DNA from: Actinomadura atramentaria DSM 43919
Lineage (GTDB): Bacteria > Actinomycetota > Actinomycetes > Streptosporangiales > Streptosporangiaceae
DNA length: 64,000 nt
Assembly (NCBI RefSeq): GCF_000381885.1
Contig: NZ_KB907209.1
Span: forward strand, 532,478 to 596,477
Reading direction: 5' to 3'
In this document: positions 37,369-46,014 of the stretch, piece after piece
How the letters are laid out: the number at the start of each line of letters is the position of its first letter
How positions within the stretch are numbered: position 1 is the first letter of the stretch
Notes under the pieces: generated by a model
The model's database searches: none
What the model saw: the letters and a program-made list of their open reading frames with translations, nothing else
Told to the model about the DNA's origin: nothing
Program-made: the position numbers and the translations under genes

Positions 37369-38874
37369 GTGACCGAACGGGTCGGGGCCCGCGTGCTGCT
37401 GGACCGCGTCCTCACCGGCTGGCGGTCGTGGGACGAGCCGCCGCCCGCCGTCGCCGAACCGGGCTCGCGGTACGCGGCGGACCTCGCGGCGGCGCGGGAG
37501 CGCAGCGGCTGCGACGAGGCCGTGCTGACCGGCGAGGGCCTGCTGCGCGGGCGGCGCGTCGCGTGCGTGGTGTCGGAGTTCCGGTTCCTGGCCGGGTCGA
37601 TCGGGCTCGCGACCGCCGACCGGATCGTCGCCGCCGTCGAGCGCGCCACGGCCGAGGGGCTGCCGCTGCTGGCCGCGCCGTCGTCGGGCGGGACGCGGAT
37701 GCAGGAGGGCACGGCCGCGTTCGCGCAGATGGCGCGGATCACGGCGGCGGTCGCGGCGCACCGCGCGGCGGGGCTGCCGTACCTGGTGTACCTGCGGCAT
37801 CCGACGACGGGCGGGGTGTTCGCGTCGTGGGGGTCGCTCGGGCACGTCACGGCGGCCGAGCCGGGGGCGCTGATCGGGTTCCTCGGGCCGCGCGTGTACG
37901 CGGGGCTGCACGGGCGGCCGTTCCCCGACGGCGTGCAGGTCGCGGAGAACCTGGCGGCGAAGGGGCTCGTGGACGCGGTCGTGGGGATCGGCGACCTCGC
38001 GGACGTCGCGGCGGCGGCGCTGGACGTGCTCGCGGCGCGCCCGGCGCGGCGGTCCGGCGGCTCGGACGAGCCCGCGCGGGCCGCGCCCGTCGCGGAACGG
38101 CCGCTGCGGGAGCCCGCGCCCGTCGAGGCGCCGCCCGCGTGGGAGGCCATCGAGCGGTCGCGGCGCGCGGACCGGCCCGGCGTCCGCGACCTGCTGCGGC
38201 GGGCGACGTCGGTGACGCCGCTGTCGGGGACGGGCCAGGGCGAGGCCGACCCCGGCCTGCTGCTCGCGCTGGCCAGGTTCGGCGGCGAGCCGTGCGTCGT
38301 CGTCGGCCAGGACCGGCGCAGCCAGCGCACCGGGCACCCGCTCGGCCCGGCCGGGCTGCGGGTGGCGCGGCGCGGGATGGGGCTGGCCGCCGAGCTGGGG
38401 CTGCCGCTGCTGACCGTCGTGGACACGCCCGGCGCGGTGCTGTCGGCCGAAGCCGAGGAGGGCGGGCTGGCGGGCGAGATCGCGCGCTGCCTCGCGGACA
38501 TGATCACGCTGGCCGCGCCGACGCTGGCGCTGCTGCTCGGGGAGGGCACGGGCGGCGCGGCGCTGGCGCTGCTGCCCGCCGACCGGGTGCTCGCGGCGCG
38601 GCACGGGTGGCTCGCGCCGCTGCCGCCGGAGGGCGCGTCGGTGATCGTCCACCGGACGCCGGACCGGGCGGCGGAGCTGGCCGGGGCGCAGGGCGTCGGG
38701 GCGGCGGACCTGCTGCGCGCGGGGATCGCGGACGCGCTGCTGGACGAGCGGCCGGACGCCGCCGACGAGCCCGCCGCGTTCTGCGCCCGCGCTGCGGCGG
38801 CCGTGGCGGCGGAGCTGGCGGCGCTGGGCGAGCCGTCGCCGCGCGCCCGCGCGGCGCGGTACGCCCGACGCTGA
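37369..38874 (+). CDS. Fused acetyl-CoA carboxylase carboxyltransferase (AccD-AccA)
   Basis: A 501-aa polypeptide uniting beta-like (about 1-225) and alpha-like (about 260-501) carboxyltransferase halves, which move CO2 from biotin to acetyl-CoA for fatty-acid synthesis. The beta half has SSGGTRMQEGTAAFAQMARI and TTGGVFASWGSLG (crotonase-like oxyanion holes), and the alpha half has TPGAVLSAEAEEGGLAGEIAR and EGTGGAALALLPADRVLA. The N-terminal zinc ribbon of E. coli AccD is absent. GTG 37369 has GGAGGG seven bases upstream; an ATG at 37342 lies nine bases after a TATGCT box and would add nine residues. No biotin carboxylase or carrier gene is adjacent. Confidence 0.88.
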   Translation: MTERVGARVLLDRVLTGWRSWDEPPPAVAEPGSRYAADLAAARERSGCDEAVLTGEGLLRGRRVACVVSEFRFLAGSIGLATADRIVAAVERATAEGLPLLAAPSSGGTRMQEGTAAFAQMARITAAVAAHRAAGLPYLVYLRHPTTGGVFASWGSLGHVTAAEPGALIGFLGPRVYAGLHGRPFPDGVQVAENLAAKGLVDAVVGIGDLADVAAAALDVLAARPARRSGGSDEPARAAPVAERPLREPAPVEAPPAWEAIERSRRADRPGVRDLLRRATSVTPLSGTGQGEADPGLLLALARFGGEPCVVVGQDRRSQRTGHPLGPAGLRVARRGMGLAAELGLPLLTVVDTPGAVLSAEAEEGGLAGEIARCLADMITLAAPTLALLLGEGTGGAALALLPADRVLAARHGWLAPLPPEGASVIVHRTPDRAAELAGAQGVGAADLLRAGIADALLDERPDAADEPAAFCARAAAAVAAELAALGEPSPRARAARYARR

Positions 38875-38911
38875 GGCGGCCCGTGCTGAGACACCCGACG
38901 CTGAGGCGGCC
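38864..38911. repeat. Tandem duplication across the carboxyltransferase stop codon
   Basis: CCCGACGCTGAGGCGGCC at 38864-38881 contains the stop TGA (38872-38874) and recurs at 38894-38911, with a related CCCGTGCTGAGACA unit in between, giving three 14-16-bp units that each contain CTGAG. Confidence 0.75.
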
Positions 38912-38960
38912 GGCCGGGGCCGCGCGGAGGGCGCCTTTCCCACCGCGGCCCCGGCCGGCC
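38908..38960 (+). terminator. Perfect 17-bp hairpin after the carboxyltransferase gene
   Basis: GGCCGGCCGGGGCCGCG at 38908-38924 pairs exactly with CGCGGCCCCGGCCGGCC at 38944-38960 around a 19-base loop. Confidence 0.75.
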
Positions 38961-39036
38961 CGCCGTCGCTATTGGACGGCGGATCGAATATAGGGCGGTG
39001 GTCCGGGAATCCGTCAAGTCTGTCCGGACTCGCTGC

Positions 39037-39042
39037 CATAAT
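39037..39042 (+). promoter_or_regulatory. -10 box for the 1,483-aa gene
   Basis: CATAAT seven bases before the ATG at 39050, no ribosome site. Confidence 0.5.
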
Positions 39043-39049
39043 CCGCGAC

Positions 39050-42000
39050 ATGTCCGTCCCCCTGCCGACCGATCCGGCCGCCTCCACCGTCTACCTCGAC
39101 TGGGCGAAGGCGCACGCCCCCGCGCACATCCCCGACGCCGAACGCCTGGTCGAGGCGCTGCGCACGGGCGTCCACTCGCGCCGCCCCGGCCGCTTCCTGG
39201 ACGAGCTGGCCCGGCCCGCCCGCGCGCTGCCGCCCGAGCACCTCCCCTGGTACTGGGACACGGTCGCGCACCGGTTCCTGCGCGTCGGGACCAAGCAGGC
39301 GGGCGAGGCGTACCTGCTGGCGCGCGCCGCCGAGGCCGAACCGGTCGACGCCGCGTACCGCGCGGCCAACGCGGCGCTGCTCGCCCGCGCGGGCGCGCTC
39401 CCGGCCCGCGCGCTGCGCGAGCACCGCGCCTGGCTGGCGGCGACGTTCCCGGCGGACCGGGCGCACCGGGACTTCGCCGCGCTGCTGACCGCGTGGCGCG
39501 GGGCCGCGCCGCCCGCCGACCTGGTCCGGCTCGTGCGCGCGTCGGCGAAGGCCGCCGGGCTCGGCGTCGAGGAAGAGGCCCGCGTGCTCGGCCGCGTCCT
39601 GGCCCGGTGCGGCGGGACGGCGCTGTCGGACGGCCTGCTGGACGCGGCCGCGGCCGTCTTCGCCAAGGCCCCGCCCGAGCCCGACGACCTGCCCGCCCTC
39701 GCGGCCCTCTTCCCGACCGGCGCGACGGACGGCGCGGCGTTCCTGCGGATGCTGGACGCGGCGGGCGTCCTCGCCGCGTTCGCCGACGGTTCACTGGAGC
39801 CGGACGGCGGCCTCGCGGCGTGGCTCGGCGGTTTCCCGTTCCACTACTCCTACGTGCGCGTCCCGGGCGGCGGCATCACGGCGCAGCGGCCGCCCGCCGA
39901 GCTGTTCGCGGCCGTCGAGCGGCTCGCGCCGCGGATCGACGCGCCGGTCGCGCTGCACCGCTCGCAGTACCGGGCCAGGTCCCTGCTCGACGCCGAACTG
40001 CTCGACGCGTGCCTGGCGGCGGGCGTCCCGGTCGAGCACCCCGGGCCGCGCCACGAACTCCACGTCCGCAACGACGGTTCCGGGCGCGACCTGGCCGCGC
40101 TCGCGGCCGACCCCGATTTCGGCCCGCTGCTGGAGCGGACGCTCCAGCCGGGCCACTGGGACGGCCCCGGCACCGCCCTCACCCGGCTGCGGCCCGGTTC
40201 GGGCATCGAGGCCGGCGTCCACGCGCGGGTGGACGAGCTGCTGCGCGCCGTCGCGGACCAGGGCGCGTGGGCGGCGGGCGAGACGCTGCGCGAGCTGGGC
40301 AAGCTGCTGGACACTCCGACGCTCGCCGCGCTCGACGGCGTCGCGGACGCCCTCGCGGCCCTCGACCTCACCGCGCCCGTGCTGCGGACGCTGCGCGCCG
40401 GAATCCCGGCCGAGCTGGGCTGGCCCGCGTTCGACGAGGCCGTCGCGGAGCTGGGCGAGGTCGTCGGATGCACCGCGTCCTGGCCCGTCCTCACGCTGTA
40501 CGGGCGGGACCGCGCCGTCGCGGTCGGGCCGTCCGGGCGCGTCGGGGCGTGCGCGTTCGCGGTGCCGGAGGACGCGAAGTTCCACACCGTCCACTACGTC
40601 GGCGGGGACTTCCTCGTCGCGTCAGGGACGATCCCGCAGGCGCCGCGCCGCGTGTTCTGGGCGGGCGAGCCGGGCGCGGTCGCCGAGGTCCAGCCGAGCG
40701 CCGCGCACGGCGTCACCGGCGACGTGTCCCGCGTCGGGCACGGCGACCAGTTCGCGGTCGGCGGCGGCCGGTTCGACGGGCGGCGCGTGCTGCGGCCCGG
40801 CGACGCGCCCACCGTCGCGTTCCCGCTCCGCCAGGTCGGGGACGGCGCGCGCGTCTGGTCGGCCGACGCGTTCGGCGACCGCGCCGACTGGCAGGCGGTG
40901 GACGCGGCCACCGGCGAGGCCGTCGCCGCGCCCGCCCCCGCGTTCTGCACCGTGCCGCGCGCGGGATACGGCATCGACCAGCGGTCGGTCCTGCTCGCGC
41001 GGCTCCTCGCCGGGGTCTCCTCCCCGCTCGGGGACGCGGACGGGCTGAGCGGCGCGCGCATCCTGGTCACGGGCGGCGAGGACCCGCATCGGCTCGTCGA
41101 GTCCGCGGACGGCCGCGCGGTGCGGCTGCCCGCCGGGGACCGGTCCCTCGCGTGCGCGCTGCTGCGGATTCCGGAGGCGGACGCCGTGCTCGTCGTGCGG
41201 GAATCCGACGGGCGGATCGAGGCGATCGAGCCCGCCACCGCGCTGTGGCGCGCGGCGGTCGCGGGCGTCGCGCGCCGGGGCGAGGCGGGGCCGCCCGTGC
41301 CGCCGCTGATGTTCTGGCACTTCCTCGCGCCGCGCGACCCGGCGTCGTCGCGGGCGCTGCGGGCGCTGGACGCGTCGGCCGTCCGAGCGCTGCTCGACGG
41401 CGCGCCGCCGCCCGGCGTCGCGGACCCGGTGATCGCGGCCTCGGCGGCGGAGATCGCCGGGCGGCTGACGCGGCTCCGCGACGAGCTGGCGGGGCGCGCG
41501 CGGATCGTCGCGTCCGGCGCGCTGGTGCGGCCCGCCGCCGACGTGGGCGACGCGGCGCTGCTCCCGGCGCTGCGCGGGCTCGTCGCGAACCACGTCCGGG
41601 GCGCGTCGAGGCACCACGTGTCGCCGCTGCCCGTCCTCGCCACCGCCGTCGCGGCGGACGGCGCGTTCCTCGCGGGCGACGTGGACGAGCGCGTCCGCGC
41701 GGTGAGCCGCCTCGCGGAGCCGCGCGACTGGACGGTGCTGCTCGGCCGGATCGACGCGGTCGTGCGGCGCGTCCTGTCCCCGGCCGCAGAGGACGGCGAG
41801 CGGGCCGCGCTCGCGGACCTGCTGCGGACGTGGGCGCGGACGCCGTTCGCCGCGCCGGGGGAGTGGCGCGTCGGGTTCGTCCCGAACGGCTCGCTGCCGC
41901 CCGGCGCGGTCGGCGCGGCCCGGACCTACCGGGGGCAGGAGGCCGGGCACCGCTTCGTCCAGCGCGCGGCCGAGCCCGCCCCGGCGGACGCGAAGGACAC

Positions 42001-43501
42001 CGCGACCGCCGCCGTGACCCGCGACGACGCGGCGCGGCTGGCGCGCGCGCTGGACCTGCTCGCCGAACGCGGCCCCGCGCCGGTCCCGGACGAGGCGGTC
42101 GAGGCGTTCGCGCGCCGCACCGGGACGCGCCTGGCCGTCGCCCGGTACGTCCTGGACGGGCTGCGGAGCCGCTGCGACCTCGGCACCGACTTCGTGACCA
42201 ACATCGAGGAGCAGCGGCGGGCGCTGCGCGCCAAGCCGTACGGGGTGGCGCGGGAGTCGCTGGACGAGGTCGAGCGGACGCTGCGGCGGCTCGACTACGC
42301 GGGGCACGCGGCGGTCCTCGCGGCGGGCGTCCCGGGCGACCCGGCCGAGCTGTGGACGCGCGACGGCGCGGTCGCCGCCGCCGAGCGGATGGCGGACGAG
42401 TGGGCGGCCCGGCTCGGCGCGCGCCCGCCCGTGGACGAGGAACTGGCCGCCGCGCTCGAACGCGACACCGGGCTCGGCGCGGGCTGGGCCGCCGCGCTGG
42501 GCGACCCGGCGCAGCGGGCCGTCCCCGGGCCGACGGTCGTGCTCACCGCGTACGGCAACCACGTCTGGCTCAACTTCCGAGACGCCGACGGAAAGCTCCA
42601 GCGGCTGCGAGGCCACGCCTACGCCGAGCGCGCGACGGCGGTCGCGTGGGCGTGCGCGGAGCGGCCGGTCGGCGACCCGGCGCTCGCAGGGCTGCGCGCG
42701 GCGGCGGACCGGCTGCGCGCCGTCCTCGACACGCCGGGCCTGATCTCGCACCTCGGGTACCACCGGGTCGGGCGGGGGCGGACGGCGCGGGCGGCGCTGT
42801 TCGGGCCGGACACCGTCACGGCCGCGCCGGACCGAGCCGAGGACCGGCCGTTCGAGCTGTTCGACGACGGACTGCTGCTGATCAGGAGCGACGAGGACTT
42901 CCAGCGCGTCCTGTTCCGGCCCGCCGGGCTCGCGGACGCCGCGCTCGTCGCGGACGTGCTGGAGGTGTGCGAGGACAACGGGCTCGACCGGCTGGCCGCC
43001 GAGGTGCGGCGGGAGTTGGCCGTCCGCGACGTCGCCCGGCTCGTGGAGCGGGCGCTGGACAGCCCGGTGCCCGCCGGGCGGTACGAGTACGACCCGTCGT
43101 GCAGCGTGCCGGAACTCGTCGCGGACGTCCGCGCGGCGACCGGCGCCGACGCGGACGCGGCCGCGCTGTACCTCCAGCTCCTCACGCTCGCGCACCCGAC
43201 CGACGCGAACGTGCGCCGCTGGAACGGGTGGAAGCCCGCCCGGCACAAGGCGGCGCAGGACGAATTGGCCGCGCTCGGGCTCGTCGTCGTGGAGAAGCGC
43301 GCGCGGGCGCGGCGGACGGCGTTCATCCCGGGCGAGTGGCAGGAGACGAAGTCGCCCGTGCTGCCGCTGGAGGCGTTCAAGGTGGAGCCGTACCTGCTGG
43401 AGGTCTCGCACCGCAACGAGGTGACGGGTCCGTTCCTGCGCGTGCTGCCGCCCCGGCCGATCCACGAGATGTTCCAGGCGGCGTGGGCGGCGCGGACCTG
43501 A
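39050..43501 (+). CDS. Giant uncharacterised protein (1,483 aa)
   Basis: A very large soluble protein I cannot assign. No signal peptide or membrane helix was found. Roughly: residues 1-230 are helical with Ala/Leu-rich repeats (AYLLARAAEAEPVDAAYRAANAALL), 260-500 mixed with RPPAELFAAVERLAPRIDAPVALHR, 470-760 strand-rich with propeller-like turns (VLTLYGRDRAVAVGPSGRVGACAFAVPEDAKFHTVHYVGGDFLVASG; RVFWAGEPGAVAEV; RLVESADGRAVRLPAGDRSLACALLR), then 800-1483 helical again, including YVLDGLRSRCDLGTDFVTNIEEQRRALRAKPYGV and a C-terminal NVRRWNGWKPARHKAAQDELAALGLVVVEKRARARR that could be winged-helix-like. Composition is native. It may be a structural or scaffold protein; any annotated function would be a guess. 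Confidence 0.75.
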   Translation: MSVPLPTDPAASTVYLDWAKAHAPAHIPDAERLVEALRTGVHSRRPGRFLDELARPARALPPEHLPWYWDTVAHRFLRVGTKQAGEAYLLARAAEAEPVDAAYRAANAALLARAGALPARALREHRAWLAATFPADRAHRDFAALLTAWRGAAPPADLVRLVRASAKAAGLGVEEEARVLGRVLARCGGTALSDGLLDAAAAVFAKAPPEPDDLPALAALFPTGATDGAAFLRMLDAAGVLAAFADGSLEPDGGLAAWLGGFPFHYSYVRVPGGGITAQRPPAELFAAVERLAPRIDAPVALHRSQYRARSLLDAELLDACLAAGVPVEHPGPRHELHVRNDGSGRDLAALAADPDFGPLLERTLQPGHWDGPGTALTRLRPGSGIEAGVHARVDELLRAVADQGAWAAGETLRELGKLLDTPTLAALDGVADALAALDLTAPVLRTLRAGIPAELGWPAFDEAVAELGEVVGCTASWPVLTLYGRDRAVAVGPSGRVGACAFAVPEDAKFHTVHYVGGDFLVASGTIPQAPRRVFWAGEPGAVAEVQPSAAHGVTGDVSRVGHGDQFAVGGGRFDGRRVLRPGDAPTVAFPLRQVGDGARVWSADAFGDRADWQAVDAATGEAVAAPAPAFCTVPRAGYGIDQRSVLLARLLAGVSSPLGDADGLSGARILVTGGEDPHRLVESADGRAVRLPAGDRSLACALLRIPEADAVLVVRESDGRIEAIEPATALWRAAVAGVARRGEAGPPVPPLMFWHFLAPRDPASSRALRALDASAVRALLDGAPPPGVADPVIAASAAEIAGRLTRLRDELAGRARIVASGALVRPAADVGDAALLPALRGLVANHVRGASRHHVSPLPVLATAVAADGAFLAGDVDERVRAVSRLAEPRDWTVLLGRIDAVVRRVLSPAAEDGERAALADLLRTWARTPFAAPGEWRVGFVPNGSLPPGAVGAARTYRGQEAGHRFVQRAAEPAPADAKDTATAAVTRDDAARLARALDLLAERGPAPVPDEAVEAFARRTGTRLAVARYVLDGLRSRCDLGTDFVTNIEEQRRALRAKPYGVARESLDEVERTLRRLDYAGHAAVLAAGVPGDPAELWTRDGAVAAAERMADEWAARLGARPPVDEELAAALERDTGLGAGWAAALGDPAQRAVPGPTVVLTAYGNHVWLNFRDADGKLQRLRGHAYAERATAVAWACAERPVGDPALAGLRAAADRLRAVLDTPGLISHLGYHRVGRGRTARAALFGPDTVTAAPDRAEDRPFELFDDGLLLIRSDEDFQRVLFRPAGLADAALVADVLEVCEDNGLDRLAAEVRRELAVRDVARLVERALDSPVPAGRYEYDPSCSVPELVADVRAATGADADAAALYLQLLTLAHPTDANVRRWNGWKPARHKAAQDELAALGLVVVEKRARARRTAFIPGEWQETKSPVLPLEAFKVEPYLLEVSHRNEVTGPFLRVLPPRPIHEMFQAAWAART

Positions 43502-43535
43502 CTTTCGTCAGTAACGCCGCTGGTCGTCCGGTATG

Positions 43536-43541
43536 TACGTT
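43536..43541 (+). promoter_or_regulatory. -10 box for the NarL-type kinase gene
   Basis: TACGTT seven bases before the ATG at 43549, no ribosome site. Confidence 0.45.
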
Positions 43542-43548
43542 GAATCGG

Positions 43549-45339
43549 ATGAACGTGGGGGACGGAGTGCGGGGCCTGGCGCGGCGGCCGTCGCGGCGGG
43601 CCGTCGCGCTCGACGCGCTGCTGCTCGCCGTGCTGGAGTTCCCGCCCGTCACCGCCGACCTCGTCGTCGTCCGGCCGCACGAAGCGCACTGGTGGGCGCA
43701 GCTCGCGGGCGTCGTCCTGCTGGGCGTCGCGGTGCTGGCGTGCCGGGCCGCTCCGCTGCTGTCGCTGGTGGTCGTCGTCGCGCTGACGGCCGTCCACGGG
43801 AACTTCGCGTTCGGGCTGCCGGTCATGGCGTACCTGACGGGGCTGCGGACAGCGCGGTCCCGGCCCGTGCTGTGGACGTTCACGGTGATCGTCGTCGGCG
43901 GGACGGTCATGAACCTGCTGCGCGGCGCGGACATCACCACCTGGTTCGCGCTGACGGTCTGGCTGGTGCTGCTCGGCGTCCTGCCGTGGCTCGCGGGCCA
44001 TTACTGGCGGCAGGACCGGGAGCTGGTGCGCGCGGGCTGGGACCGCGCGGCGCGGCTGGAGCGCGAGCAGCGCATCGCGGCCGAGCGCGAACGGCTGCGG
44101 GAGCGGTCCAGGATCGCGCGGGACATGCACGACTCCCTCGGGCACGAGCTGGCGCTGCTCGCCGTCCGCGCGGGCGCGCTCCAGGTCGCGCCGGGCCTCG
44201 CGGACGAGCACCGGCGCGCCGCCGCCGACCTGCGCGCCGGGGCCGCCGCCGCGACCGAACGGCTCCAGGAGATCATCGGCGTGCTGCGGGCGGACGCGGA
44301 CGCGTCCGTGCGGCCCGCCCGCGAGAGCGTCGCGGACCTCGTGGCGCGGGCGCGCGCGTCCGGCGTGCCCGTCCGGCTGACCGGCGACGACGCGCCGCTG
44401 GACCTCGCGCCGATGGCGGCGCTGGCCGTCCACCGCGTCGTCCAGGAAGCCCTGACGAACGCGGCCAAGCACGCGCCCGGCGCACCGATCACCGTCCACC
44501 TCGCCCGCCCGACGCGGGACACGGTGACGGTCACGATCACCAACGCCCCACCGACCACCCCCGCCCCGAGCGCCCCTGCGCCGGGCGCCCTTGCGCCGGA
44601 CGCCCTCGCGCCGGGTGGCCTCGCGTCGGGCCGCCATGCGCCGGGCGCTCCCGCACCGGGCGGCCACGAGCCGGACGCCCCTGTGCCGGACGGCCTCGCG
44701 ACGGACGGCCTCGCGTCCGGCGGCTTCGGCTTGGTCGGGCTGGCCGAACGCGTCCGGCTCGCGGGCGGCGCCCTGCGCACCGGCCCGACGCCGTCCGGCG
44801 GCTTCGAGGTCACCGCGAACCTCCCCTGCGCGCCCGGCGCCGTATCGCCCGACGCGCGAAGACCCGCCCCGGGCACGAGCGGTCCCGGCGCGGCCGACCC
44901 CGGCGGAGACGGCTTCCACGCGGCCGACCTCGGCGCGGCCGATCCCGGCGCGGACGAGTCCGAGTCCGCGCGGCGGCTGGCGCGGGAGCGGCGCGCCGTG
45001 CGCCGCAGCCTCGCCACCGCGATCGTCGTCCCGGCGCTGCTGCTCGCCGCGCTGTCGGCGGTGATGGCCGGGTACTACGCCGTCGCGACGCTGAACTCGT
45101 CCCTGCCCCCGGACCGGTTCACCGCGCTCCGGATCGGCGCGGACCGAGCGGCGGTCCTGCGGGACGCGCCGCCGATGCAGCTCGTGAACCGGGAGTCCGT
45201 CCGCGCCCGGCATCCCGAGCCGCGCGGCACGGACTGCCGCTACTACCGCTCCGACGTGAACCTGCTCGGCCTCGGCGACGTCTACCGGCTGTGCTTCGCC
45301 GGGGGCCGCCTCGCCGCCAAGGACGTGCTCCGCCAGTGA
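43549..45339 (+). CDS. NarL-type sensor histidine kinase with pentapeptide-repeat insertion and extra C-terminal domain
   Basis: A 596-aa HisKA_3-type kinase. Four or five N-terminal helices (about 15-150) precede the phosphoacceptor His194 in SRIARDMHDSLGHELALLAV. The ATPase has VVQEALTNAAKHAP (N box), then an unusual run of 11 five-residue repeats of the form APGAL/APDAL/APGGL at about residues 339-393, then GFGLVGLAERVRLAGG (G2). After the catalytic domain come a linker, another helix at about 487-515 and an extracellular-looking domain with two Cys (GTDCRYYR, YRLCFAGG). Both additions are unusual for NarL-type kinases. Its response regulator follows 11 bases downstream. Confidence 0.88.
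   Translation: MNVGDGVRGLARRPSRRAVALDALLLAVLEFPPVTADLVVVRPHEAHWWAQLAGVVLLGVAVLACRAAPLLSLVVVVALTAVHGNFAFGLPVMAYLTGLRTARSRPVLWTFTVIVVGGTVMNLLRGADITTWFALTVWLVLLGVLPWLAGHYWRQDRELVRAGWDRAARLEREQRIAAERERLRERSRIARDMHDSLGHELALLAVRAGALQVAPGLADEHRRAAADLRAGAAAATERLQEIIGVLRADADASVRPARESVADLVARARASGVPVRLTGDDAPLDLAPMAALAVHRVVQEALTNAAKHAPGAPITVHLARPTRDTVTVTITNAPPTTPAPSAPAPGALAPDALAPGGLASGRHAPGAPAPGGHEPDAPVPDGLATDGLASGGFGLVGLAERVRLAGGALRTGPTPSGGFEVTANLPCAPGAVSPDARRPAPGTSGPGAADPGGDGFHAADLGAADPGADESESARRLARERRAVRRSLATAIVVPALLLAALSAVMAGYYAVATLNSSLPPDRFTALRIGADRAAVLRDAPPMQLVNRESVRARHPEPRGTDCRYYRSDVNLLGLGDVYRLCFAGGRLAAKDVLRQ
44563..44727 (+). repeat. Eleven tandem 15-bp repeats inside the kinase gene
   Basis: Units of consensus GCGCCGGGCGCCCTT-like sequence, each encoding Ala-Pro-Gly/Asp-Ala/Gly-Leu variants. 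They begin at 44563 and run without interruption to 44727, in frame. Confidence 0.9.
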
Positions 45340-45350
45340 AGGGACCCCGC

Positions 45351-46007
45351 GTGATCCGCGTGCTGCTCGCCGACGACGAGGCCATGATCCGCGCCGGAGT
45401 GCGCGCGATCCTGGCCGCCGACCCCGGCGTCGAGGTCGTCGCCGAGGCGGGCGACGGGCGGGAGGCCGTCGCGCTGGCGCTCGCGCACCGCCCCGACGTC
45501 GCGCTGCTGGACGTCCGGATGCCCCGCCTGGACGGCCTCGCCGCCGCCGCCGAGCTGCGCCGCGCCGCCCCGGACGTCGGCGTCGTCATGCTGACCACCT
45601 TCGGGGAGGACGAGTACATCGCCCGCGCCCTGGCGGACGGCGCGAGCGGGTTCCTGCTGAAATCCGGCGATCCGCACGAACTCCTCGCCGGGGTCCGCGC
45701 GGTCGCGGACGGCGCGGCGTTCCTGTCCCCGAAGGTCGCCCACCGCGTCATCACCGAGCTGAGCGGCGGACGGCTGGAGCACGCCGCCCGCGCGCGCCGC
45801 CGCGCCGCCGCCCTCACCCCGCGCGAGCGCGAGGTCCTGGCCCTGCTGGGCCGGGGCCTGTCCAACGCGGAGATCGCCGCCCGGCTCCACATCGTGGAGG
45901 GCACGGTGAAGGCGTACGTCAGCGCGATTCTCACCCGCCTGGACGTCCGCAACCGCGTCCAGGCGGCGATCATCGCCTACGAGGCCGACCTCGTCGACGA
46001 GCGCTGA
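45351..46007 (+). CDS. NarL/LuxR-type response regulator
   Basis: A 218-aa DNA-binding response regulator pairing with the preceding kinase. Receiver domain: LLADDEAMIRAGV (acidic pocket), the phosphorylated Asp in ALLDVRMPRLDGL near residue 54, Thr in MLTTFGEDEYI and Lys in GFLLKSGDP. The LuxR-type helix-turn-helix is LTPREREVLALLGRGLSNAEIAARLHIVEGTVKAYVSAIL. The GTG at 45351 has GAAGGG at suitable spacing; an in-frame GTG at 45336 overlaps the kinase stop and would add five residues. It ends eight bases from the convergent ABC permease gene. Confidence 0.92.
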   Translation: MIRVLLADDEAMIRAGVRAILAADPGVEVVAEAGDGREAVALALAHRPDVALLDVRMPRLDGLAAAAELRRAAPDVGVVMLTTFGEDEYIARALADGASGFLLKSGDPHELLAGVRAVADGAAFLSPKVAHRVITELSGGRLEHAARARRRAAALTPREREVLALLGRGLSNAEIAARLHIVEGTVKAYVSAILTRLDVRNRVQAAIIAYEADLVDER

Positions 46008-46014
46008 CCGGCGG

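Noticed and set aside
40622..43465. Long antisense frame inside the 1,483-aa gene
   Set aside because: Same reasoning: no signals, no domain, low complexity; the sense protein has balanced composition.
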